Of a DNA stretch of 6,479 nt, positions 1 through 6,093 are shown in pieces. How positions within the stretch are numbered: position 1 is the first letter of the stretch; every line of letters starts with the position of its first letter. The stretch is taken from contig CAJWRP010000133.1 of assembly GCA_913046025.1 (NCBI GenBank), forward strand, positions 1-6,479. The letters run 5' to 3'. The position numbers and the translations under genes were made by a program. The DNA comes from an uncultured Chloroflexota bacterium. GTDB lineage: Bacteria > Chloroflexota > Dehalococcoidia > SAR202 > UBA11138. The notes under the pieces are model-generated. The model made no database searches. It was not told the origin of the DNA and saw nothing but the letters and a program-made list of their open reading frames with translations.

Positions 1-91
1 ATCTGCTGTGAAGGTCGTACACACTACCGGCGATGCGAGTGACCGATTCTAGAAATTCTTCCCGTGAAATTTGGGTCATATCATCTGCCAT
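1..91 (-). CDS. Unidentified protein, N-terminal fragment (runs off left edge)
   Basis: Reading leftward from an ATG at 91, thirty codons stay open to the window edge. The protein begins MADDMTQISREEFLES and continues with VTRIAGSVYDLHSR, a soluble, probably helical start with no signal peptide or membrane segment. It begins 24 bases after the guaA stop on the same strand, which suggests co-transcription with guaA. A second Met at codon 5 (ATG at 79) is an alternative start. The only ribosome-binding candidate is a weak AAGAAA just before the first ATG. I do not recognise the family from this fragment and assign no function. The evidence for a real gene is position, strand and an open frame only. 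Confidence 0.5.
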   Translation of the reverse strand, partial: MADDMTQISREEFLESVTRIAGSVYDLHSR

Positions 92-115
92 TTTCTTAGT
101 TGAAAGGCCCGAAAA

Positions 116-1717
116 TTATTCCCATTCGATGGTTCCGGGAGGCTTGCTGGTTATGTCGTACACAACCCGGTTCACGTCGGGGACCTCGTTGGCTATGCGA
201 TTAGATATCCTGCCGAGAACGTCGTAGGGCAGCTTTGCCCAATCTGCCGTCATAGCGTCGTCGCTGTTCACGGCGCGAATTGCAATGACGTGGCCGTACG
301 TCCTGAAATCACCTGAGACACCTACGCTGCGTGTTCCCGTGAGCACTGCAAAGCTCTGCCACGTGTCTCGGAAGAGACCGCTGGCGCTGATCTCCTCCAG
401 CACGATGGCGTCTGCCTCGCGCAAGATCTCCAGCTTGTCGTGTGTGACCTCTCCGATAATTCGTATGGCCAGCCCCGGACCAGGGAAGGGCTGCCTATAG
501 ACGATGTCCTCTGGCAGGCCTAACTCCAGCCCGACCTCACGGACCTCGTCTTTGAACAGGTAACGTAATGGCTCCACGAGATTGAGCTTCATGTGCTCTG
601 GAAGGCCGCCCACATTATGGTGGGTCTTAATCTTGGCCGAGATGTCGTCGCCCTGCGTTTCGCTCTCGATGACGTCTGGGTAGAGCGTGCCCTGAGTTAG
701 GAAATCCACAGTGCCGATGCGGGTGGCTTCTTCGTCGAAGACACGTATGAACTCGGCTCCGATGATCTTTCGCTTCTGCTCGGGGTCTGTAATGCCTCTC
801 AGCGCGCCAAGGAACATTTCTGTGGCGTCTGCGTAAACGAGATTAGTCTTGAAATGGTTCTGGAAGGTGTCGCGCACCTGCTGAATCTCGCCCTTACGCA
901 TGAGTCCGTTGTTTACGAAAATGCATGTGAGCTGATCGCCGATGGCTTTGTGTACCAGCGACGCTGCCACTGCAGAGTCAACGCCGCCTGACAGGGCGCA
1001 TATGGCCTTGCTCGTCCCCACCTGCTCTTGTATGCCGTTGATGCTGTCGCTGACGAAATTACCCGGTGTCCACACAGGTTGGCAGCCGCATACGCCGTAT
1101 AGGAAATTCTCAAGAATCTCCTTGCCCTGGGGAGTGTGAGCAACCTCTGGGTGGAACTGTATGCCCAGCATGCCCTTGTCATTGCCCATCACAACTATGG
1201 GAGAGTTTTCGGAACTGGCCAGTGAGGTGAATCCCGGAGGCGGCTCCGTTATCTGGTCACCGTGACTCATCCACACCTGCATCGATGACGGTAGGCCCTG
1301 GAAAATACGCTGGTCAAGGGCGCTTTGCTGCATCTCGGCATGGCCGTACTCTTTTTTGGAGGACGGGGCTACTGTGCCGCCAAGCTGGTGCGCCATGACC
1401 TGCATGCCGTAACAGATGCCAAGCACTGGTAGGCCGTTCTGGAACACCCAGTCGGGTGCCAGAGGGGCGTTGTCGTCGTACACGCTGGCTGGCCCGCCGG
1501 ACAGTATTACGCCCTTGGGGTTCAGCTGCTCAATCGATTCCCATGTGGCTCTGTGTGAGACGATCTCGCAGTAGACCTTGCTCTCGCGAACGCGCCTGGC
1601 GATTAGCATGCTGTATTGCGAGCCAAAGTCGATTACAACTATGGACTCTCTCTGGACTCTGGACGAGATGTCCTGTAATTTGCCGCCGCCGGTTGAGGCT
1701 TCTGAATTTGGTGTCAT
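116..1717 (-). CDS. guaA: GMP synthase (glutamine-hydrolysing)
   Basis: Converts XMP, glutamine and ATP to GMP, the last step of de novo guanine nucleotide synthesis, in the cytoplasm. At 533 residues it matches the usual two-domain bacterial form (about 525). The class I glutamine amidotransferase domain spans roughly residues 25-210. It has the start signature DFGSQY (30-35), nucleophile Cys102 in GICYGMQ, and His189/Glu191 in HPE completing the triad. The ATP-pyrophosphatase domain follows with the P-loop SGGVDS (243-248). The C-terminal dimerisation domain carries [12 protein letters not shown] (408-419) and ends with the conserved KPPGTIEWE. All key residues are present. The first 24 residues, polar and Gly/Ser-rich, precede the normal family start. 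No ATG, GTG or TTG nearer the domain is evident, so the ATG at 1717 is kept. An AGGA (plus-strand 1733-1736) lies 15 bases upstream, rather far for a ribosome-binding site. The gene is divergent from tsaC across a 189-base spacer. Confidence 0.97.
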   Translation of the reverse strand: MTPNSEASTGGGKLQDISSRVQRESIVVIDFGSQYSMLIARRVRESKVYCEIVSHRATWESIEQLNPKGVILSGGPASVYDDNAPLAPDWVFQNGLPVLGICYGMQVMAHQLGGTVAPSSKKEYGHAEMQQSALDQRIFQGLPSSMQVWMSHGDQITEPPPGFTSLASSENSPIVVMGNDKGMLGIQFHPEVAHTPQGKEILENFLYGVCGCQPVWTPGNFVSDSINGIQEQVGTSKAICALSGGVDSAVAASLVHKAIGDQLTCIFVNNGLMRKGEIQQVRDTFQNHFKTNLVYADATEMFLGALRGITDPEQKRKIIGAEFIRVFDEEATRIGTVDFLTQGTLYPDVIESETQGDDISAKIKTHHNVGGLPEHMKLNLVEPLRYLFKDEVREVGLELGLPEDIVYRQPFPGPGLAIRIIGEVTHDKLEILREADAIVLEEISASGLFRDTWQSFAVLTGTRSVGVSGDFRTYGHVIAIRAVNSDDAMTADWAKLPYDVLGRISNRIANEVPDVNRVVYDITSKPPGTIEWE

Positions 1718-1836
1718 ATTGTTGTCGAATATTCCTGAAAAACAAACTCAAGGGAGATTTTGTGAAAGTGTGGAAACAGGGATGATTCTGGCTCTCAGGG
1801 GCCACTAAATCGCCGAAAAACAGACCAGATTTACGC

Positions 1837-1850
1837 TATCATCTATGATA
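1837..1850. repeat. 14-base perfect palindrome, possible operator
   Basis: TATCAT-CT-ATGATA is an inverted repeat with 6-base arms and a 2-base centre. It lies in the divergent spacer between guaA and tsaC and overlaps the candidate -10 elements in both directions. That is where a repressor binding site would act on both transcripts. A short AT-rich palindrome can also arise by chance near promoters, and no second copy was noticed in the spacer. No regulator can be named. Confidence 0.4.
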
Positions 1851-1854
1851 TACT
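1846..1854 (+). promoter_or_regulatory. Candidate extended -10 promoter for the tsaC-apgM operon
   Basis: TGATATACT reads as TG-n-TATACT, with TATACT matching TATAAT at 5 of 6 positions and the TG dinucleotide correctly placed for an extended -10 element. No convincing -35 lies 16-18 bases upstream, which such promoters can tolerate. Transcription would start near 1861, leaving a leader of about 46 bases before the tsaC ATG. This is the best rightward promoter seen in the 189-base spacer (1718-1906). Confidence 0.5.
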
Positions 1855-1906
1855 ATTTCAAGTAAAAAACGGGAATTTACCGCCTATTTTCACGCACAAC
1901 GAAGCC

Positions 1907-2536
1907 ATGCAAAGCCAAATTGTCGCCGCAGTAGATACGCTAAAACGGGGCGGAGTAGTGGGCATCCCAACGGACACTCTTTACGGGCTGGCGGCCTGCG
2001 TTTTTGACCTGGACGCTGTGCAAAAATTGTTTGATCTAAAGGGAAGGCCTGCCAATATGCCTATTCCTGTTTTGCTGGCGGATACCAGCGACCTTGAGAG
2101 TTGCGTGAAAGAGACCCCAGATGCTGCGTTCGACCTTGCCGATAGGTTTTGGCCGGGCGCCCTGACGCTGGTGCTAAAAAAATCGGCTGCCATTCCCGAT
2201 ATCATATCGGCGGGTGGTGACACCGTGGCGGTGCGCGTGCCGAATCACTCGGTGCCTCGGCAGTTAGTGAGAGGCCTTGGCGCTCCTATAACCGGGACCA
2301 GCGCAAACCGAAGTGGCCAGCCGGGACTGACTGCCGCAGATGCCGTGAGGGAAACCTTCGGCGACGAGCTGGAGCTGGTTATCGACGCTGGCGAGATTAC
2401 TGGTGGTGTCGCGTCGACGGTTCTGGACCTGTCCGGCGGAGTGCCGGTGTTGCTAAGGCAGGGCGCTGTGAGTTCAGAAGAGATCGAAGAAATCCTTGGA
2501 GAAAAACTTTCGAGAGAAACGGGACCTGTCAGTTGA
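1907..2536 (+). CDS. tsaC: L-threonylcarbamoyladenylate synthase (YrdC/Sua5 family)
   Basis: Makes threonylcarbamoyl-AMP from threonine, bicarbonate and ATP. This is the donor that the TsaBDE machinery uses to place t6A at position 37 of ANN-decoding tRNAs. At 209 residues it is the short, single YrdC-domain form without the C-terminal Sua5 domain. Signatures in order are PTDTLYGL (21-28), the KGRP loop (45-48), FWPGALTLVL (81-90), AVRVPNH (108-114), TSANRSGQP (131-139) and STVLDL (170-175). These are the recognised nucleotide- and threonine-binding elements and all look intact. The ATG at 1907 starts 11 codons before the first conserved strand, as is usual; no strong Shine-Dalgarno sequence precedes it. 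It is the first gene of the rightward cluster, and its TGA overlaps the next start. The partner genes tsaB, tsaD and tsaE are not in the window. Confidence 0.95.
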   Translation: MQSQIVAAVDTLKRGGVVGIPTDTLYGLAACVFDLDAVQKLFDLKGRPANMPIPVLLADTSDLESCVKETPDAAFDLADRFWPGALTLVLKKSAAIPDIISAGGDTVAVRVPNHSVPRQLVRGLGAPITGTSANRSGQPGLTAADAVRETFGDELELVIDAGEITGGVASTVLDLSGGVPVLLRQGAVSSEEIEEILGEKLSRETGPVS

Positions 2537-3534
2537 CTTTATCGCTAAATACACAGTCTCTATCTGCAATGGTTGATGCGGAGTTGCAGAACATCATTAA
2601 GGCTCGGGACGTGCCTCTTTACGGCATGATGTCCTACCACATGGGCTGGACTGATGCACCAGGTCATGCCGACCCACCTTTGCCAAAAGAGCATAGCCTG
2701 GGGGCGCTCTGCCTTCTGGCCTGCAATGCGGTGGGTGGCAACCTTGCGACTGCCATTCCTGGGGCGGCCTCTGTGGAGCTGGTTAACAATTTCACCGAAA
2801 TACATGACGACGTCCAGAGCGGCGTTCCTATGCGAGCGAACCGTGACGCTCTCTGGTGGGTGTGGGGACCGGCACAGGCCATCAACGCAGGTGATGGTAT
2901 GCACGCCCTGGCCCGGTTGGCCCTGTTTCGGCTACTGGAGCACGGTGTCCCTGCTGACGTCACGTTCCGCGCGGTGCGACTAATGGACGAGGCCAGTCTA
3001 TCCACATGTGAGGGGCGGTTCATGGACATGGAGGCGCAGGAGCGTTTGGAGCTTACCCTAGATGCCTACCTCAGAATGGCCGCGAAAAAGAACGGCTCTT
3101 TGCTGGCTGGCGCGCTGAAACTGGGCTCTCTTATAGGGGCGGGAAACGACGATTCACTGGAAGCTTTTCAAGAGTGCGGCACCAATTTAGGGGTTGCTCT
3201 ACAGGTACAGGCTGACGTAAACGAGTTTTGGGCGGCCTCACCCAGTCCAGAAGTAATGAATAAGAAGAAGTTACTGCCTATCGTTTTCGCGCTGGAGAAA
3301 GCCTCTGTTGGAGACAAGCGGCGTCTGGGAGAGGTCTACTACAAGCGGGTTCTGGATGCTGACGACGTAGTAAAGGTCCAGGAAGTCGTTGAATCTCTGG
3401 GAGTGAAAGAGGCATGCAGCGACATCGTTTCGCAGCGATTTGCGGATGGAATCTCGGCGCTGGACAGGCCGGAAATATCTGCGGAAGGCCGATCTTCTAT
3501 TGAGGCTCTGGTAAAGCAACTGCTGGGTATATAG
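2533..3534 (+). CDS. Polyprenyl synthetase family protein with degenerate active site
   Basis: The fold belongs to the trans-isoprenyl diphosphate synthases, which condense isopentenyl diphosphate onto allylic diphosphates. Family landmarks are ALCLLACNAVGG (58-69), VELVNNF (81-87), HDD (91-93), GPAQAINAGD (112-121), K186, and the KKKLLPIVFALE stretch (244-255). Length, 333 residues, is normal. Several ligand-binding positions differ. The first DDxxD reads DDVQS (92-96). The usual GKRxRP segment is replaced around PKEHSLG (51-57). The second Asp-rich motif reads QADVNE (226-231), with Ala for the first Asp. The RR after the first motif is R101-A102, and the usual Gln before the D165 region is R162. 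The frame has no stops or shifts, so a non-catalytic or altered role is more likely than recent decay. The TTG at 2533 overlaps the tsaC TGA as TTGA, with GGGA about 8 bases upstream; the ATG at 2569 (codon 13) is an alternative with no visible ribosome-binding site. Confidence 0.85.
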   Translation: MTLSLNTQSLSAMVDAELQNIIKARDVPLYGMMSYHMGWTDAPGHADPPLPKEHSLGALCLLACNAVGGNLATAIPGAASVELVNNFTEIHDDVQSGVPMRANRDALWWVWGPAQAINAGDGMHALARLALFRLLEHGVPADVTFRAVRLMDEASLSTCEGRFMDMEAQERLELTLDAYLRMAAKKNGSLLAGALKLGSLIGAGNDDSLEAFQECGTNLGVALQVQADVNEFWAASPSPEVMNKKKLLPIVFALEKASVGDKRRLGEVYYKRVLDADDVVKVQEVVESLGVKEACSDIVSQRFADGISALDRPEISAEGRSSIEALVKQLLGI

Positions 3535-3535
3535 C

Positions 3536-4747
3536 TTGAAAGAAAAAAAGTCTGTTCGAAATTTGGATGTCCACGGCAAGATAGTACTGGTAAGGGTGGA
3601 CTATAACGTGCCCTTCCATCCAGGGACTTCTGACATTTCCGACGACGGTCGTATCAAGGCATCGCTGCCCACTCTGGAATATCTGTTGGAACGCGACTGC
3701 AAGCTGATTATCTGTTCCCATCTGGGTCGTCCTAAGGGACAGGTGGTGGAGGACATGAGGCTGACGCCGGTATCCAGGAGGCTTTCTGAACTTCTTGGGA
3801 GGCCCGTAGGTCAGGCCGCAGACTGCATAGGCCCAGAGGTGGATTCCGCCGTGGCAGCTTTGCCTGCCCGTGGTGTGCTGGTGCTGGAGAATCTGCGGTT
3901 TCATGCAGGCGAAGAGAATAACGACCCTGATTTTGCCATGAGCCTGGCCTCCCTAGCTGACGTCTTCGTCAACGACGCCTTCGGTACTGCCCATAGAGCC
4001 CACGCATCCACTCATGGAGTAACTGAGTACCTTCCGTCGGTTTCTGGCTTCCTGATGGCCAAAGAGTTGGAGATGCTGGGCACTGCTTTGGACGATCCCC
4101 AACGGCCACTGGTGGCAATAATGGGTGGAGCCAAAGTTTCCGACAAGATTGCTGTCCTGGAGCGGCTGGTGGATAAGGCTGACCTTATCATCATAGGCGG
4201 CGGCATGGCGGCTACGTTTCTAAAAGCGCAAGGCCACGAGATGGGCGACTCCTTGATAGAAGAAGAGCGCGTCGGGTTCGCCAGCGATCTGATAGCCCGC
4301 TGCCAGTCGGGAAATCCCAGGCTGCTGCTTCCAACGGATGTTGTGATCGCGGACAGGTTCGCTGAAGACGGAGAAGTCAGGACCGTGGCTACGTCGGACA
4401 TTCCTGATGGCTGGCGTGTTTTAGACATCGGGCCCGACACGGTAAAGACCTTCGCGGAGGCATTGCGCCCCTGCGGAACCGTCATCTGGAACGGCCCTAT
4501 GGGCGTGTTTGAGTGGCAGGCCTTTGCGCAAGGGACAGTCAAGATTGCCAATATTCTCGCAAGTATGGACTATGCCACGACGGTGATGGGTGGAGGCTCG
4601 ACGGCCGAAGTGGTGGATAGCCTGGGCTTGTCAGAGAAAATGACCCACGTATCAACAGGCGGTGGCGCGTCGCTGGAGTTCATGGAAGGACGAGAACTTC
4701 CTGGCGTAGCAGCATTGCTGGACGCCGATTCTACGGAGGCCCTTTAA
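3536..4747 (+). CDS. pgk: Phosphoglycerate kinase
   Basis: Transfers phosphate between 1,3-bisphosphoglycerate and ADP, giving 3-phosphoglycerate and ATP in glycolysis; reversible. At 403 residues it is full length. The N-terminal 3-phosphoglycerate domain has VRVDYNVP (19-26, with R20, D22, N24), R39, SHLGRPKG (61-68), ENLRFHAGEE (118-127) and NDAFGTAHR (146-154). The C-terminal nucleotide domain has GGAKVSDK (197-204), IGGGMAATF (220-228), WNGPMGVFE (318-326), GGGSTAE (352-358) and STGGGASLE (373-381). No key residue is missing. The start is TTG, one base after the preceding TAG. It is the first possible start after the in-frame stop at 3512, and it yields MKEKKSVRNLDVHGK, which lines up with the usual Pgk N-terminus. 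No strong Shine-Dalgarno sequence precedes it, so translational coupling to the upstream gene is plausible. Confidence 0.97.
   Translation: MKEKKSVRNLDVHGKIVLVRVDYNVPFHPGTSDISDDGRIKASLPTLEYLLERDCKLIICSHLGRPKGQVVEDMRLTPVSRRLSELLGRPVGQAADCIGPEVDSAVAALPARGVLVLENLRFHAGEENNDPDFAMSLASLADVFVNDAFGTAHRAHASTHGVTEYLPSVSGFLMAKELEMLGTALDDPQRPLVAIMGGAKVSDKIAVLERLVDKADLIIIGGGMAATFLKAQGHEMGDSLIEEERVGFASDLIARCQSGNPRLLLPTDVVIADRFAEDGEVRTVATSDIPDGWRVLDIGPDTVKTFAEALRPCGTVIWNGPMGVFEWQAFAQGTVKIANILASMDYATTVMGGGSTAEVVDSLGLSEKMTHVSTGGGASLEFMEGRELPGVAALLDADSTEAL
4735..4739 (+). promoter_or_regulatory. Ribosome-binding site for apgM
   Basis: GGAGG lies inside the last codons of pgk, 12 bases before the apgM ATG. It is the clearest Shine-Dalgarno sequence in the cluster, slightly farther from its start than ideal. 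It supports the ATG at 4752 as the true start. Confidence 0.65.
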
Positions 4748-4751
4748 CTAG

Positions 4752-5957
4752 ATGATTGATTTACCTTTCCTATCGGACATTTGCCGATCAACGCCCTCCA
4801 AAATAGTCCTGCTGGTTGCGGATGGACTGGGAGGCGCACCGCATCCGGATACGGGCAAGTCCGAGCTGGAAACGGCGGCACTGCCTAATTTGGATGCGCT
4901 GGCTGGCGAGAGTTCGTGCGGACTCACCACACCGGTCATGACGGGTATCACACCTGGCAGCGGTCCTGGGCACATGGCCCTGTTTGGCTACGATCCGGTG
5001 AAATACCTCATGGGCCGAGGTGTCTTGGAAGTCCTGGGTATAGACGTGGAGCTAGGGCCTGGAGACGTGGCGTCTCGGGGCAACTTCTGCACTGTGGACT
5101 CCGATGGCCTGCTGGTTGATCGGCGTGCCGGGCGCATTCCCAGTGCCGAGAGCGGACCTCTGGTGGAGTTGTTGGACCAGATTGAGGTGCCTGGTGTTAG
5201 CCTGTCTGTTTACCCTGTGCAGGACTACCGGTTTGTGCTGGTTATTCGGGGTGATGGACTGGACGATGGCATAAGCGAGACCGATCCTCAGGTTACAGGT
5301 GAGGCACCGCTGGAGCCCCGGGCGCTCAACGAAGGGTCTGGCAAGGCCGCAGAGGTTGTGAAGGCATTTGCCGCTGCTGCACAAAAGATTTTGGGCGGCA
5401 GGGATAAGGCGAATATGGTCCTGCTGCGTGGCTTCTCGAAGCTGCCGCACCTGCCTGATTTTGGCGATAGTTACAGGCTTAATCCTGGTGCCGTCGCCGC
5501 CTATCCAATGTATAGAGGCCTGGCGAAACTGGTAGGCATGAACGTCATACCCACCGGCGGGACCTTCGATGACGAGTTGGGCACCTTAGAGAAGAACTTC
5601 GACAAGCACGACTTCTTCTTCCTGCACTACAAGCCTGCCGACGCTGCCGGTGAGGATGGAGACTTCGATGCCAAGGTGAAATGCCTTGAGGAACTGGACG
5701 CCAAGATACCCAGACTGCGCGTCCTTAATCCTGACGTGCTGGTGGTGGCGGGCGATCACGCTACCCCTGCGATCATGGCGGCCCACAGCTGGCACTCGGT
5801 TCCTATGATGATTAACTCGGCGCTGACGAAGGGCGATGGCGCGCCAGCCTTTCACGAGAGGGCCTGCTCCGCGGGTTCGCTTGGCAGGATACCTGCGACA
5901 GAGCTTATGTTGTTGGCGATGGCCCATGCTGGCAAGCTGGTGAAGTACGGTCCGTAG
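4752..5957 (+). CDS. apgM: 2,3-bisphosphoglycerate-independent phosphoglycerate mutase, archaeal type
   Basis: Interconverts 3- and 2-phosphoglycerate without a bisphosphoglycerate cofactor. It belongs to the alkaline phosphatase superfamily and uses two divalent metals. The length of 401 residues and the motifs fit the ApgM branch, not the roughly 510-residue GpmI form. Visible motifs are VADGLGG (22-28, metal ligand D24), TPGSGPGHMALFGYDP (67-82, with Ser70 the expected phosphorylated nucleophile), GRGVLE (88-93), ASRGNF (107-112), SETDPQ (175-180), DAAGEDGDFDAK (297-308), AGDHATP (333-339) and AHSWHSVP (344-351). It ends with LGRIPATE and AHAGKLVKYG, typical of bacterial members. In the DxxGxDG motif Glu301 stands where many archaeal enzymes have His; from memory Glu is common in bacterial homologues. 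The ATG lies four bases after the pgk stop with a GGAGG upstream. ApgM acts on the product of Pgk, so the pairing makes metabolic sense. Confidence 0.94.
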   Translation: MIDLPFLSDICRSTPSKIVLLVADGLGGAPHPDTGKSELETAALPNLDALAGESSCGLTTPVMTGITPGSGPGHMALFGYDPVKYLMGRGVLEVLGIDVELGPGDVASRGNFCTVDSDGLLVDRRAGRIPSAESGPLVELLDQIEVPGVSLSVYPVQDYRFVLVIRGDGLDDGISETDPQVTGEAPLEPRALNEGSGKAAEVVKAFAAAAQKILGGRDKANMVLLRGFSKLPHLPDFGDSYRLNPGAVAAYPMYRGLAKLVGMNVIPTGGTFDDELGTLEKNFDKHDFFFLHYKPADAAGEDGDFDAKVKCLEELDAKIPRLRVLNPDVLVVAGDHATPAIMAAHSWHSVPMMINSALTKGDGAPAFHERACSAGSLGRIPATELMLLAMAHAGKLVKYGP

Positions 5958-5964
5958 ATAGATT

Positions 5965-5994
5965 TTGGCAAGAGTACTGTAGTTCTGTGATAAG
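5965..5994 (+). promoter_or_regulatory. Candidate promoter for tpiA
   Basis: In the 136-base AT-rich spacer after apgM, TTGGCA (5965-5970) is followed after 18 bases by GATAAG (5989-5994), with TG one base upstream at 5986-5987. This resembles a -35 plus an extended -10. A second possibility is TTTACA (6003-6008) with TATGCA (6025-6030) at 16 bases. Neither is strong. The spacer contrasts with the 0-4 base junctions upstream, which is the main reason to expect separate or boosted tpiA expression. No rho-independent terminator was seen in it. Confidence 0.3.
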
Positions 5995-6004
5995 TAGCGA
6001 GATT

Positions 6005-6014
6005 TACATATGTA
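6005..6014. repeat. 10-base palindrome in the apgM-tpiA spacer
   Basis: TACATATGTA is a perfect palindrome between apgM and tpiA. Its right part, CATATGTA, occurs again in direct orientation at 6099-6106, inside codons 2-5 of tpiA. The context is AT-rich, so chance is a serious alternative. If functional, it would be a regulatory site for tpiA. Confidence 0.25.
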
Positions 6015-6078
6015 CAAATCAACGTATGCATTTCATATTTAACAATATTACTGATTTGGCCTAATGACGAACAAAAAT

Positions 6079-6083
6079 AAAGG
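6079..6083 (+). promoter_or_regulatory. Ribosome-binding site deciding the tpiA start
   Basis: AAAGG lies 10 bases before the ATG at 6094. It favours that ATG over the in-frame ATG at 6064, which has no purine-rich element at a suitable distance. Confidence 0.5.
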
Positions 6084-6093
6084 CAACGATAAT

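Larger units (their letters stand above)
1833..1861 (-). promoter_or_regulatory. Candidate promoter for guaA (weak)
   Basis: On the minus strand TTGAAA (1861-1856) is followed after 17 bases by TAGCGT (1838-1833), which has an upstream TG one base away, an extended -10 arrangement. TAGCGT itself matches TATAAT poorly (3 of 6). An alternative -10 is TATCAT (1850-1845), a 5 of 6 match but with no good -35. Either would give a guaA leader of more than 100 bases. The assignment is inference from consensus only. Confidence 0.3.

Noticed and set aside
1789..1804. Small hairpin (stem about 6 pairs with one G-U, 4-base loop) in the guaA-tsaC spacer, considered as a terminator
   Set aside because: No T-run follows on either strand, and both flanking genes point away from it, so termination makes no sense here. 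It could at most be leader structure in guaA mRNA.
1718..1906. Guanine (purine) riboswitch upstream of guaA
   Set aside because: The conserved purine-riboswitch core and its three-way junction elements were not visible on the minus strand of the leader.
3497..3904. 135-codon open frame on the minus strand opposite pgk
   Set aside because: It lies antisense to the conserved N-terminal domain of Pgk, has no recognisable domain and no ribosome-binding site, and reads as low-complexity shadow sequence.
4012..4551. 179-codon minus-strand frame within pgk
   Set aside because: Entirely antisense to conserved Pgk motifs; Ser/Pro-rich translation without any family signature.
5586..6017. 143-codon minus-strand frame opposite the end of apgM and into the spacer
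   Set aside because: Most of it is antisense to the conserved C-terminal half of ApgM, and the translation is rich in Arg/His/Gln as expected of a shadow frame. Its start in the spacer is not supported by a ribosome-binding site.
6064..6093. Ten-codon upstream extension of tpiA from the ATG at 6064
   Set aside because: The extension is Lys/Asn-rich and precedes the standard TIM N-terminus, and the internal ATG at 6094 has the better-placed AAAGG. It is kept only as an alternative.
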